Shown: positions 1 to 8,973 of the stretch, in pieces
Layout: each line of letters opens with the position of its first letter
How positions within the stretch are numbered: the stretch's first letter is position 1
Source of the DNA: Bacteroidales bacterium
GTDB taxonomy: Bacteria; Bacteroidota; Bacteroidia; Bacteroidales; PUMT01
DNA length: 36,608 bases
NCBI GenBank assembly: GCA_007123885.1
Contig: SLGC01000162.1
Location: 1 to 36,608 of the forward strand
Direction: 5' to 3'
The notes under the pieces: model-generated
Database searches by the model: none
Told to the model about the DNA's origin: nothing
What the model saw: the letters and a program-made list of their open reading frames with translations, nothing else
Translations under genes and position numbers: made by a program

Positions 1-1235
1 CGCTCCCTTGAAGGTACTATTCCGTTAAAATACTTATGTGTCAGAACAATTGCGCGGTTCACGAAATTCCCGTATATGGCTACCAGTTCGTTGTTGTTGC
101 GGGCCTGGAAATCCTTCCAGGTAAAGTCATTGTCCTTTGTCTCCGGGGCATTTGCGCAAAGCACATACCTTAGTACATCCTGCTTGCCGGGAAAATCTTC
201 AAGATATTCATGCAACCATACCGCCCAGTTGCGGGAGGTGGATATCTTGTCGTTTTCCAGATTGAGGAATTCATTGGCAGGGACATTTTCCGGCAATATA
301 TAGCTGCCTTCGGCCCGCAGGATCGAGGGAAAGACAATACAGTGAAAAACAATATTATCCTTGCCGATAAAGTGGATCATACGGCTCTGGTCATCTTTCC
401 AGTATTTTTCCCAGTCGCCTGTCAACTCCCTGGTTGCCGAAATATACCCGATGGGAGCATCAAACCATACATAAAGAACTTTTCCCTGTGCATCATCAAG
501 AGGCACCGGGATACCCCAGTCCAGATCCCTGCTCACAGCCCTTGGCTGCAGGCCCTGGTCGATCCAGGACTTACACTGACCGTAAACATTTGCTTTCCAG
601 TATTTCTTCTCCTCAAGGATCCATTTTTTCAAAAAAGGCTCGTATTTGTCGAGTGGCAGGTACCAATGCCTGGTTTCCCTCAGAACCGGAGCGGATCCGC
701 TGATTGTTGAGCGAGGGTTGATAAGGTCGGTGGCATTTAACGATGTGCCGCATTTTTCACACTGGTCGCCGTAAGCATTTTCATTGCTGCAATGGGGGCA
801 GGTTCCCTGGATATACCTGTCGGCCAGGAACTGGCCGGCCTCCTCATCATAATACTGCGGGGATGTTTTTTCAAGGAATTCTCCTTTGTCATAAAGGGTT
901 TTGAAGATTTCAGAGGCTGTCTGGTAATGTACCTGGTTTGATGTCCGGGAATAGATGTCAAAAGCGATCCCGAATTTTTCGAAGGATGATTTATTTAATT
1001 CATGGTAGTGGTCAACTATCTCCCGCGGGGAAACACCTTCCTGACGTGCCTTGATGGTAATCGGAACGCCATGCTCATCGGAACCGCACACATGGATCAC
1101 TTCCCTTCCGCGAAGACGAAGATATCGGGTGTAAATATCGGATGGTACATAAACTCCTGCAAGATGGCCGATGTGTAACGGACCATTGGCGTAGGGCAGG
1201 GCGGAGGTGACAAGGTGTCTTTTATATTTTTTCAT
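1..1235 (-). CDS. metG: Methionyl-tRNA synthetase, N-terminal part (runs off the window)
   Basis: Cytoplasmic class I aminoacyl-tRNA synthetase that charges tRNA-Met. Translating the minus strand from the ATG at 1235 gives about 411 residues of catalytic domain; the C-terminal part lies beyond position 1. Seen: the HIGH signature as PLHIGHLAG near residue 20; a zinc knuckle with two CxxC pairs (CPHC and CEKC) around residues 140-160; and the second class I signature as KISTS, where many bacteria have KMSKS. To my knowledge the KISTS form with a following [11 protein letters not shown] stretch is usual in Bacteroidota MetG. The gene diverges from mutS2 and has its own promoter at 1309-1340, leaving a leader of roughly 65 nt. 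There is no good Shine-Dalgarno. Identity is secure; only the 3' end is missing. Confidence 0.97.
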   Translation of the reverse strand, partial: MKKYKRHLVTSALPYANGPLHIGHLAGVYVPSDIYTRYLRLRGREVIHVCGSDEHGVPITIKARQEGVSPREIVDHYHELNKSSFEKFGIAFDIYSRTSNQVHYQTASEIFKTLYDKGEFLEKTSPQYYDEEAGQFLADRYIQGTCPHCSNENAYGDQCEKCGTSLNATDLINPRSTISGSAPVLRETRHWYLPLDKYEPFLKKWILEEKKYWKANVYGQCKSWIDQGLQPRAVSRDLDWGIPVPLDDAQGKVLYVWFDAPIGYISATRELTGDWEKYWKDDQSRMIHFIGKDNIVFHCIVFPSILRAEGSYILPENVPANEFLNLENDKISTSRNWAVWLHEYLEDFPGKQDVLRYVLCANAPETKDNDFTWKDFQARNNNELVAIYGNFVNRAIVLTHKYFNGIVPSRE

Positions 1236-1286
1236 TGCTGTTACATTATTTTAGCGGGCAATCCGGAAGGCCGGAATATAAGAAGC

Positions 1287-1310
1287 TGTGCCTTTTCAGA
1301 TAGAGGCACA
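1287..1310. repeat. Inverted repeat overlapping the metG promoter
   Basis: TGTGCCT (1287-1293) and AGGCACA (1304-1310) are perfect 7-bp complements separated by 10 nt. The right arm overlaps the last two bases of the metG -7 element and the dyad covers the predicted start of transcription, so it could be an operator or a short 5' hairpin. Its function is an inference. Confidence 0.45.
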
Positions 1311-1340
1311 AAAATACTTTATTTCATCTTAGACCGCAAA
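1309..1340 (-). promoter_or_regulatory. Bacteroidota-type promoter for metG
   Basis: On the minus strand a TTTG (1337-1340) is followed after exactly 20 nt by TATTTTTG (1309-1316), an exact match to the TTTG-N19-21-TAnnTTTG consensus of the Bacteroidota primary sigma factor. The start of transcription would fall near 1302, about 65 nt before the metG ATG. A 7-bp inverted repeat (1287-1293 / 1304-1310) overlaps the downstream box. Confidence 0.7.
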
Positions 1341-1414
1341 CATGGATGCACTATTTTTCTTCAATTGCAGGAATGCCTGATCTTGCTGACCGGGCTTCAT
1401 AAAGCGTGCCATAC

Positions 1415-1445
1415 ATTGGATTATCGCTCATTCATATTAAATTTG
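1415..1445 (+). promoter_or_regulatory. Bacteroidota-type promoter for mutS2
   Basis: ATTG (1415-1418), 19 nt, then TAAATTTG (1438-1445), matching the TAnnTTTG element exactly. Transcription would begin near 1451, about a dozen nt before the mutS2 ATG at 1465. The -33 element is one base from the consensus TTTG. Confidence 0.6.
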
Positions 1446-1464
1446 CAGTTTTAACCCTTTCCCG

Positions 1465-3963
1465 ATGATCTATCCTGAGAGCTTTGACGATAAGACGGGC
1501 TTCGCATCTATACGAAACCAGATTGCCGCTCTCTGCACCTGCAGACTGGGAAGAGAGCTTGTCAATGAGATGTCCTTTCTTGTTTCATTTGAGGATATAA
1601 GGCTGAAGCTTTTGCAGACAGATGAATTCAGGAGAGTTATCCTTTTCGGTGATGAATTTCCCCTGGATTATATTGCAGATTCAACACCCTTGTTGAAAAA
1701 ACTGAAAGTGGAGGGCACCTTTATGGAACCCGGTGAACTTTTCGCGCTCTCCCGCTCCCTTGATACCGCAAGGATGATAATTAACTTTTTCAAGGGTAAA
1801 AACCGCGAAAACTATCCCGAGCTCGGGAAACTTGCCGGAGGCTCAACTGTGCCCACATTTGTCAGGGAAAAACTTTCCGGGCTTCTCACAAAGGAAGGGA
1901 AGCTAAAGGATAATGCCAGTGCAGAACTGTCGAGTATTCGCCGTAACATAAGTCAGAGGCAGGCGGCGGTATCCAAAAAGCTTCTTGCGGTGCTGAGGGA
2001 GGCCCGGAGCGGGGGACTGACGGAGGCCGATGCTGAAATTGCCATACGTAACGGCAGGCCTGTTATACCGGTAAATGCTTCATTGAAGCGGAAAATTGCC
2101 GGATTCGTACATGATGAATCTGCCAGCGGTAAAACGGCATATATTGAACCTTCTGCGGTGGTTGAGCTGAACAACGAGATCAGGGAACTTGAATATGCCG
2201 AGAGGCGCGAAATATTGAAAATACTGAAGGAAACTGCCGATGTCATCAGGCCTTACCTTGAAGAACTGCTATCGGTGTTTGAGTTTATGGGACAGATAGA
2301 TTTTATCAGGGCCAAAGCAATATTTGCCGTAAGGACGGGATCGGTATTGCCCCTTTTACGCAACATGCCTTATATCAAGTGGAAGAATGCGCTTCACCCC
2401 CTGCTTTACCTGGCACTTAAAAAAGAGGGCAGGGAAACTGTGCCGCTTGATATTGAGTTAAATGAACAGGAGAGGATACTTGTTATAAGCGGCCCCAATG
2501 CCGGGGGAAAATCTGTTTGCCTGCAAACGGTGGGTTTGCTTCAGTATATGCTGCAATGCGGAATGCTGGTCCCGATGTCTGAGAATTCCGAAGCCGGGAT
2601 ATTCAAAGGGATATTCATCGATATAGGCGATGAGCAGTCCATCGAGAACGACCTCAGCACATACAGTTCACATCTTGTGAACATGAAAGTTTTTATCCGC
2701 GAAAGCGGAAACAATACCCTGGTCCTGATCGACGAGTTCGGGACAGGCACCGAGCCAATGCTGGGCGGCGCCATTGCCGAGTCTATTCTCGACAGGCTTA
2801 ATCAAAACCGGACCTTTGCTGTTATTACCACTCATTACACTAACCTGAAGCATTTTGCCGCCTCTACCGAAGGTATTATCAATGGGGCAATGCTTTTCGA
2901 TACAGGAAGGATGGAGCCGCTGTTCAGGCTGGAAACTGGCAAGCCGGGAAGCTCGTTCGCATTTGAGATAGCCCGCAAGATCGGCCTGCCCGAAGATATA
3001 CTGAAGGTTGCCGCTTCAAAGGTGGGCGCGGAGCATATTGATTTTGACAGGCACCTGAAGGATGTAATACGTGATAAGCATTACTGGGACAGGAAGCGCA
3101 GGAATATCCGGCAGCTGGAAAAAAAGCTGGAGGAGGATCTCGGAAAATACACTGTCCGTCTGGAACAGGCCGAAAAGGAAAAAAAGGAGATCGTGCTCAA
3201 AGCCAGGGAAGAGGCACGTTTGCTTCTTGAAACCGTGAATCGTAAAATTGAGAACACCATCAGGGAGATAAAGGAGTCGCAGGCTGAAAAGCAGAGGACA
3301 AAAAAGGCAAGGGAGGACCTTGAAAAGATCAAAGGCAGCGTGGAAAAGGATTCCGGGTCAATGTCCGACGGGGAAATTGAAAAAAAGATAGAGCAGTTGC
3401 GGGCCAGGAAAGATAGAATAAAGAAAAGAAAACAGGACAGGGAAAAAGATGCTGCCGCTCCCGTGCAGCCGGCAGAACCCGAAGATCCTGTTATCAGGAA
3501 AGGTGACTGGGTGCGACTTTCAGGTAAAGATGTTGCCGGTGAGGTAATTGATGTAACCGGCAGAAGTATAATGGTTGCATTTGGAAATATGATAACCACC
3601 GTCAGGGAAAGCAAGCTTGAGAAACTTTCCCGCAAAGAAGCAAGACAACTGCAGAAAGATAAATCGGAACCGGTCGCCGGATCAGCTACTGCAAACATAA
3701 GGGACAAAAGGCTGAATTTCAGGGCTGAAAGGGATGTGAGGGGCATGCGTGCCGAGGAGGCTCTGGATGTTGTAAACAGGCTCATCGATGATGCCCTGAT
3801 GGTAAACGCCGGTAAAGTGAGGATACTTCACGGGAAGGGTAACGGAATACTCAGACAGGTAATCCGTGAATATCTTGCCACCATACCCCCGGTCAGATCT
3901 TATCATGATGAGGACATCCGCTTTGGCGGAAGCGGTATCACTGTTGTGGAACTGGGCGACTGA
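1465..3963 (+). CDS. mutS2: Endonuclease MutS2 / ribosome-rescue ATPase (MutS2-Smr)
   Basis: 832-residue MutS2. Proteins of this family are described as suppressors of recombination and, in Bacillus, as splitters of collided ribosomes. Domain order seen: clamp/lever region (about 1-320); ATPase with Walker A GPNAGGKS at 343-350 and Walker B LIDE around 421-424; a highly charged Lys/Glu coiled coil (about 530-680); a small KOW-like segment (GDWVRLSGKDVAGEV, about 676-690); and a C-terminal Smr domain with DVRG and the HGKGNG nuclease motif at 789-794. The N-terminal mismatch-recognition domain of MutS is absent, as expected for MutS2. Length is slightly above the common ~780-830. A predicted promoter ends 20 nt upstream. 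Start chosen as the first ATG in frame after the promoter. Confidence 0.96.
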   Translation: MIYPESFDDKTGFASIRNQIAALCTCRLGRELVNEMSFLVSFEDIRLKLLQTDEFRRVILFGDEFPLDYIADSTPLLKKLKVEGTFMEPGELFALSRSLDTARMIINFFKGKNRENYPELGKLAGGSTVPTFVREKLSGLLTKEGKLKDNASAELSSIRRNISQRQAAVSKKLLAVLREARSGGLTEADAEIAIRNGRPVIPVNASLKRKIAGFVHDESASGKTAYIEPSAVVELNNEIRELEYAERREILKILKETADVIRPYLEELLSVFEFMGQIDFIRAKAIFAVRTGSVLPLLRNMPYIKWKNALHPLLYLALKKEGRETVPLDIELNEQERILVISGPNAGGKSVCLQTVGLLQYMLQCGMLVPMSENSEAGIFKGIFIDIGDEQSIENDLSTYSSHLVNMKVFIRESGNNTLVLIDEFGTGTEPMLGGAIAESILDRLNQNRTFAVITTHYTNLKHFAASTEGIINGAMLFDTGRMEPLFRLETGKPGSSFAFEIARKIGLPEDILKVAASKVGAEHIDFDRHLKDVIRDKHYWDRKRRNIRQLEKKLEEDLGKYTVRLEQAEKEKKEIVLKAREEARLLLETVNRKIENTIREIKESQAEKQRTKKAREDLEKIKGSVEKDSGSMSDGEIEKKIEQLRARKDRIKKRKQDREKDAAAPVQPAEPEDPVIRKGDWVRLSGKDVAGEVIDVTGRSIMVAFGNMITTVRESKLEKLSRKEARQLQKDKSEPVAGSATANIRDKRLNFRAERDVRGMRAEEALDVVNRLIDDALMVNAGKVRILHGKGNGILRQVIREYLATIPPVRSYHDEDIRFGGSGITVVELGD

Positions 3964-4028
3964 TCCGGCATCAGAAGGAAAATGCAAATAATTATAAACA
4001 AAATAATATTAATTGCGGTTCTATATAT

Positions 4029-4036
4029 TAGTTTTG
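4029..4036 (+). promoter_or_regulatory. Possible -7 promoter element for the DUF5916 gene
   Basis: TAGTTTTG matches TAnnTTTG and lies 30 nt before the proposed TTG start. No TTTG lies at the expected 19-21 nt upstream, so the promoter is only half supported. Confidence 0.35.
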
Positions 4037-4066
4037 CCATCTTTCGTATTTAATTCATAGAGAAAA

Positions 4067-6223
4067 TTGAAAAGTTTCATATTTATGATCTTCCTGTTGT
4101 TGATGATTACAGGGGATATCATGTTTTCACAGCCTGAGGCAATAGTTACCCGTATCCACCAGCCTCCTGTTATCGACGGAGTATTATCGGATGATGTCTG
4201 GAAACAAGCCGTGCCGGTAACCGAACTTTTGCAAAGAGAACCTTTCACCGGAGAACCCGTTTCGGAACGGACGGAATTTTATCTGCTGTACGATGACCGT
4301 TATTTGTATATAGGTGTAAGATGCTATGATGAACCCGAAGATATTGTAGCCAGACAGATGGCACGGGATGCAAATCTCGCCAATGATGACAGGGTGCAGT
4401 TTATTTTCGACACCCATCTTGACAGAAGGAATGGCTATTGGTTCCAGATCGGTCCCCGCGGATCCATTGGAGAAGGTATAATAAGCGAGAATGGCCTGGG
4501 TTTTAACAGGGACTGGAAGGGGTTGTGGGAAGGCAGGGCCTCCATCCAGCCCTATGGCTGGGAAGCGGAGTTGAAGATCCCTTTTAATACACTAAGCTTT
4601 AATTCCGGACAGGATATATGGGGAGTTAAATTCATAAGATATATTCGCCGCAAACAGGAAATGGCCATCTGGCCCACGGCCAATATAAATGCTCATCGCC
4701 GGCAGGTGTCAGATGCAGGAATTATGACCGGAATGAGAAATATTTCACAGGGTGTTGGTGTAGATATTAATTCATATGGTATTTCAGGTCATAATTACCA
4801 CATAAATACAGTTGGTTCTTACATGGCTGATGCAGGAGTTGATGTTGTATACCAGGTTACTCCCGGACTGAGGACGTTGCTCACCCTGAATACCGATTTT
4901 GCCGAAACTGAAGTGGATGAAATGCAGATCAACCTGACCCGCTTCAGCCTTCATCTGCCTGAAAAAAGGGATTTCTTTCTTGACGGAATAAATTATTTTA
5001 ATTTCGGAATAAACGGGGAACGTGATAATCCCTATAATAAGAGGATGATACCTTTTTTCAGCCGGAGGATCGGACTTGATGCAGAAGGCCATCCGTTATC
5101 CGTTCATGCGGGCGGCAAGATAACCGGGCAGGCGGGAAACTGGAACATTGGATTTGTAAATATTCTTCAGGGAAGATTATATGATGACAGGAACTTTACC
5201 GCGGCCAGGGTTTCCAGGAATATCGGAAGCCAGTCGTCTGCAGGTATGATCGCCACCCTGGGTAATGCTGTCGGTACCGGCAGTAATTCCCTCTACGGAT
5301 TTGATGCAAGGATTGCAACCTCTACCTTTGCAGGTGACAAAAACCTGTCACTGATCGGATATGGATTGCAGTCGATAACGCAGGTGCCGGTAGGAGGCAG
5401 GAAAATTGACCATACTTTCGGGGCCGAACTGAATTATCCGAACGATCTTCTTTATTTCAGGGCTGGATTTATGCAGATTGGTGAAGGCTTTACTGCCGGG
5501 GTCGGTTTTGTTCCAAGGCCCGGGGTCCGTGAATTTTACCTCTCCGCCGGTGCCGGGCCCAGGCCGGGCAAATGGGGTATCCTGCAGCTCCTTCCTTCCG
5601 GGGCCCTGAACCATATTTCGGATATCGACGGGAACCTGCAGACACGAGAGATAGAACTTATTCCTCTGGAAATCAAATTTACAACCGGAGAGTTGTTCAG
5701 TGCCTCAACAAAAATTCATCATGAACGCCTTTACCTGGATTTTAACTTGTTGAATAAATACCTTATACCACTTGGCAAATACGATTTTACTTCATATAAC
5801 CTGACGGCTGCTTCTGCCAAACACCATAACCTTTGGGCGGAAACATCATTTGAATGGGGAGGGTTTTTTGATGGCTTAAAAAAGACCATTCAGATTGAAA
5901 CCGGCTGGCAGCCATTTATCCATCTTTTTGTAGGCACCGAGATTGAGAAAAGTTATATGGATTTCCATGATGAAAGTTTTGACATCGGTATCTACAGGTT
6001 AATTATGAATGTACTTTTTAGTCCTTCCTTAAATCTCTTCACCCTGGTCCAGTATGATGATATTACCCGGACAATGGGCTGGCAGACAAGATCACAATGG
6101 ATAATCAAACCGGGCAGGGAAATATTGCTTGTCTGGAATTCCAGCATATCTGATCCGCGGGCCAGATTCAGCGTTTCAGAAAGTTCACTCAGGTTCAAGG
6201 CAAAGTACAATATCAGATTTTAA
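4067..6223 (+). CDS. Outer-membrane CBM9-like / DUF5916 protein
   Basis: 718 residues if translation begins at the TTG at 4067; the next ATG (4085) would shorten the signal peptide to a still usable one. A hydrophobic signal (residues 4-20, ending near FSQ) is followed by a carbohydrate-binding-family-9-like domain (about 25-220, starting IVTRIHQPPVIDGVLSDDVW) and then a long beta-rich region typical of DUF5916, ending in the aromatic residue Phe as many outer-membrane barrels do. Proteins of this build are common in Bacteroidota, and their substrates are mostly unknown. The chain is probably an outer-membrane barrel with an N-terminal sugar-binding-like domain facing the periplasm or surface; this topology is inferred. 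There is no SusC/SusD pair or glycosidase nearby to suggest a ligand. Confidence 0.85.
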   Translation: MKSFIFMIFLLLMITGDIMFSQPEAIVTRIHQPPVIDGVLSDDVWKQAVPVTELLQREPFTGEPVSERTEFYLLYDDRYLYIGVRCYDEPEDIVARQMARDANLANDDRVQFIFDTHLDRRNGYWFQIGPRGSIGEGIISENGLGFNRDWKGLWEGRASIQPYGWEAELKIPFNTLSFNSGQDIWGVKFIRYIRRKQEMAIWPTANINAHRRQVSDAGIMTGMRNISQGVGVDINSYGISGHNYHINTVGSYMADAGVDVVYQVTPGLRTLLTLNTDFAETEVDEMQINLTRFSLHLPEKRDFFLDGINYFNFGINGERDNPYNKRMIPFFSRRIGLDAEGHPLSVHAGGKITGQAGNWNIGFVNILQGRLYDDRNFTAARVSRNIGSQSSAGMIATLGNAVGTGSNSLYGFDARIATSTFAGDKNLSLIGYGLQSITQVPVGGRKIDHTFGAELNYPNDLLYFRAGFMQIGEGFTAGVGFVPRPGVREFYLSAGAGPRPGKWGILQLLPSGALNHISDIDGNLQTREIELIPLEIKFTTGELFSASTKIHHERLYLDFNLLNKYLIPLGKYDFTSYNLTAASAKHHNLWAETSFEWGGFFDGLKKTIQIETGWQPFIHLFVGTEIEKSYMDFHDESFDIGIYRLIMNVLFSPSLNLFTLVQYDDITRTMGWQTRSQWIIKPGREILLVWNSSISDPRARFSVSESSLRFKAKYNIRF

Positions 6224-6285
6224 TAAAAGAGTTATATTTATAACATATAAAACCATTATTAACCTGATTGTCAACTTAAATCCTT

Positions 6286-7044
6286 ATGGGGTATTTTATT
6301 TTTTCCATATTTTTCTGGGTATTTGTTGTTGCTTCATGTTTTGTAATTTTTGCCGGCGCCTTATTATTATGGCTGGTTACTTTTCCCTTCGACAAAAGGC
6401 TCTGGCTTCAGCACCGGTACTCATGCTTCTGGGGTTCCGTCTATATATGGCTCAATCCATTCTGGAAGCTGAAGATAGAAGGAAAGGAAAAGATAGATCA
6501 GTCAAAGGTATATGTTGCGGTGTCAAACCACCAGTCGATGCTTGATATTCTTGTTATCCACTCCCTGTTCTTCCATTTCAAGTGGGTATCAAAAAAAGAA
6601 AACCTTTATATTCCTTTCGTTGGCTGGAATATGATGCTCAACAGGTATGTAGTGATAGACCGGGCCAGCAGAAAAAGTTTCCTGAAAATGATGCGCGATT
6701 GCCGCCGTCACATAAAACAGGGCAGTTCCATAATGATCTTTCCTGAAGGTACCCGCTCAACAGACGGAAAAATTAAAAATTTAAAGGACGGGGCCTTTCG
6801 TCTGGCACTCCAGACCAAAACTCCGGTTCTTCCCATCGTTCTTGATGGCACCGGTGAGGCCCTCCCCAAAAAAGGATGGGTTATACGGAAAAGGACCACC
6901 ATCAGGGTCAGGATCCTTGACCCCATAAATCCTCTTGAATTTGAGGATTCAGATTCACGTGAATTAAGCAACAGGGTCAGAAGCATCCTGATACCCGCAC
7001 TTGATGAAATGAGGCATGAATCGCCTGGGGAAGCAAACCCCTGA
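6286..7044 (+). CDS. plsC: 1-acyl-sn-glycerol-3-phosphate acyltransferase (PlsC family)
   Basis: 252-residue inner-membrane lysophosphatidate acyltransferase that would convert lysophosphatidic acid to phosphatidic acid in phospholipid synthesis. Seen: an N-terminal hydrophobic stretch (about 3-32); the catalytic NHxxxxD motif as NHQSMLD at 81-87 (His82, Asp87); and the glycerol-3-phosphate binding motif FPEGTR at 152-157. Length is normal for bacterial PlsC. It follows the DUF5916 gene by 62 nt and precedes the MutS-like gene by 68 nt, all on the same strand, so the three may be co-transcribed. Other PlsC-fold acyltransferases, for instance acting on ornithine lipids, cannot be excluded. Confidence 0.92.
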   Translation: MGYFIFSIFFWVFVVASCFVIFAGALLLWLVTFPFDKRLWLQHRYSCFWGSVYIWLNPFWKLKIEGKEKIDQSKVYVAVSNHQSMLDILVIHSLFFHFKWVSKKENLYIPFVGWNMMLNRYVVIDRASRKSFLKMMRDCRRHIKQGSSIMIFPEGTRSTDGKIKNLKDGAFRLALQTKTPVLPIVLDGTGEALPKKGWVIRKRTTIRVRILDPINPLEFEDSDSRELSNRVRSILIPALDEMRHESPGEANP

Positions 7045-7112
7045 TAATCTATCCGGATGTGGCAATTTATATCTAACTTCGTCATTTTGTATATTCCCAA
7101 AGGAATAATTAT

Positions 7113-8915
7113 ATGAGAGATCCTGCTCTTGGCCATTACAGGAAAAAGTATGCGGAATACTCGGGTCTTCTTCGAAATATAAGGAGGATCCAGAGAAACT
7201 ATGTGTTCGCCAGACTGACATCTTTTTTATTGATGATTTTTGTTCCACTGGCATTTACCGGGTACAGCGGAATACTGGCAGCTGTTTCATTTTTCCTTCT
7301 GCTTGTTGTTTTTCTGATCCTTGTAAAGAAATCTGTGGCCCTTGATAAACGTGCCTCTTACCTCGGCCGGCTGCTTGAGATCAACCTGAATGAAATAGAA
7401 GCATTGCGTGGAAACCTGACCTCTTTTGAAGAGGGGAATGAATTTGTCGATCCTGATCATCCCTATTCATTTGATATGGATATTTTTGGTTCCGGCTCCC
7501 TGTTTCAGTTTATAAACCGTTGTTGTACCTGGCATGGAAAGGAAAAACTAGCAGCAATGATGCTTACCCCCGAAACCAGCATAAAAGAAATATACCGCAG
7601 GCAGGAAACATGCGGCGAACTTGCCGGTTCAATCGATCTATGCCAGGAATATATTGCCACAGGAAGCATGTTCAGGGATCAGCAGACTGATCGCACCTAC
7701 CTGCTCAGCTATATAGATTCGCCTTCCAGATTCAGTAAGAACCGGTGGCTTATAGTTCTTTCAAAAGTACTCCCTGTTATAACTATAGTAATTCTGGTGC
7801 TTGCTTTTTCCGGTGTGCTGCCTTTTTCTTTATTTCTTTTCATGTTCCTTCTTCAGCTGGGAATAACAGGGATTTTGATTAAGAATATAAACGAAGTTCA
7901 TAATATGGTTGGCAGAAGGCTGGAGGCTCTTAAAAAGTACGGGAAGCTTCTTCTTATAATAGAAAACGCCGGTTTTGTTTCCCCGCTACTGAAATCGCTC
8001 AAGGATGGCCTTGAGAGCGACAACCTTAAACCATCCCATCATATCAGGAATCTCGCAAACATTTCTTCGGCACTCGACAACAGGTTGAACATGATTGCCT
8101 CCATCCTTCTTAACGGAATGCTGCTTTGGGATCTGAATTGTGTATTGATGCTCGAATGCTGGAACAGAAGGCATCGCAGGAACCTGCCTTTGTGGCTGGA
8201 GACCATTGCCACACTGGATGCCTTTATCAGTTTCGGGATTTATAGATATAATAATCCGGGATTTGTATTCCCCGTTCCCCGTAAGGAAGGAGGTGTCATT
8301 CAAGCCAAAAACCTTGGACATCCCCTGATCCCGGCAAAAGCAAGAGTGCCCAATGATTTTGAGATTGATCACAGGGGGCGTTTCATAATCATTACCGGAG
8401 CCAATATGGCCGGGAAAAGCACATTTTTGCGCACCGCCGGTGTGGCTATGATACTGGCAATGGCCGGGGCGCCAGTATGTGCTGATGAATTCAGGTTTCA
8501 GATCATGGAATTATATTCAAGCATGAGGACAAATGATTCATTAACTAAACATGAATCATATTTTTATGCCGAGTTGAAAAGGTTGAAGCACCTTACTGAC
8601 CGGATTGCCCAGGGAAAACAGGTTCTTGTGGTTCTTGATGAAATTCTGAAAGGAACAAATTCTGATGATAAACAAAAGGGTTCTGCTGCCCTGCTCGAAA
8701 GATTGATAGGGATGGGCGCCACCGGGATAATTGCAACCCATGATCTTTCCCTGACCCTTATGGAGCAGAAATTCCCTTCCAGGATCAGGAACCAGTGTTT
8801 TGAGGTTGAGATAGAAGGCGAAAAGATCTATTTTGACTACAAACTGCGCGACGGAGTTACACGTAAAATGAATGCCCTGCTGCTTATGAAGCAAATGGGA
8901 CTGCTAACAGGATGA
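7113..8915 (+). CDS. Membrane-anchored MutS-family ATPase
   Basis: 600-residue MutS homologue that is neither MutS1 nor MutS2. Hydrophobic segments are visible at about 33-49, 52-71, 213-232 and 235-257, predicting four membrane helices. Between them lies a MutS core-like stretch (DHPYSFDMDIFGSGSLFQF, about 115-133). The C-terminal half holds the ATPase: Walker A GANMAGKS at 429-436, the ST-rich motif SSMRTNDSL, Walker B VLDEILKGTN and the switch His in IATHDLSLT. There is no mismatch-binding domain and no Smr nuclease. This architecture occurs in many Bacteroidota under the name 'MutS-related protein'; no function is known to me. An AAAGGA lies about 9 nt before the ATG. The last gene of the plus-strand run, it converges on the amidohydrolase pair. 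Confidence 0.88.
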   Translation: MRDPALGHYRKKYAEYSGLLRNIRRIQRNYVFARLTSFLLMIFVPLAFTGYSGILAAVSFFLLLVVFLILVKKSVALDKRASYLGRLLEINLNEIEALRGNLTSFEEGNEFVDPDHPYSFDMDIFGSGSLFQFINRCCTWHGKEKLAAMMLTPETSIKEIYRRQETCGELAGSIDLCQEYIATGSMFRDQQTDRTYLLSYIDSPSRFSKNRWLIVLSKVLPVITIVILVLAFSGVLPFSLFLFMFLLQLGITGILIKNINEVHNMVGRRLEALKKYGKLLLIIENAGFVSPLLKSLKDGLESDNLKPSHHIRNLANISSALDNRLNMIASILLNGMLLWDLNCVLMLECWNRRHRRNLPLWLETIATLDAFISFGIYRYNNPGFVFPVPRKEGGVIQAKNLGHPLIPAKARVPNDFEIDHRGRFIIITGANMAGKSTFLRTAGVAMILAMAGAPVCADEFRFQIMELYSSMRTNDSLTKHESYFYAELKRLKHLTDRIAQGKQVLVVLDEILKGTNSDDKQKGSAALLERLIGMGATGIIATHDLSLTLMEQKFPSRIRNQCFEVEIEGEKIYFDYKLRDGVTRKMNALLLMKQMGLLTG

Positions 8916-8955
8916 CCATCAATATTCAGGGTTGCACCACATAATTATTGATCCT

Positions 8956-8973
8956 GATCTGTCTTTACAGGTC
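8956..8973. terminator. Small hairpin between convergent genes
   Basis: GATCTGT (8956-8962) pairs with ACAGGTC (8967-8973), seven pairs including one G-U, around a CTTT loop, in the 56-nt gap between two convergent genes; it overlaps the stop codon of the minus-strand gene. Neither side has a clear T run, so termination is only suggested. Confidence 0.3.

Noticed and set aside
210-710. 166-codon plus-strand open frame at the left edge
   Set aside because: It lies antisense to metG, whose reading frame is intact and family-typical.
3081-3785. Long open frame (234 codons) on the minus strand inside mutS2
   Set aside because: It is the antisense of the charged Lys/Glu coiled-coil, which gives long Ser/Phe-rich open frames by codon bias.
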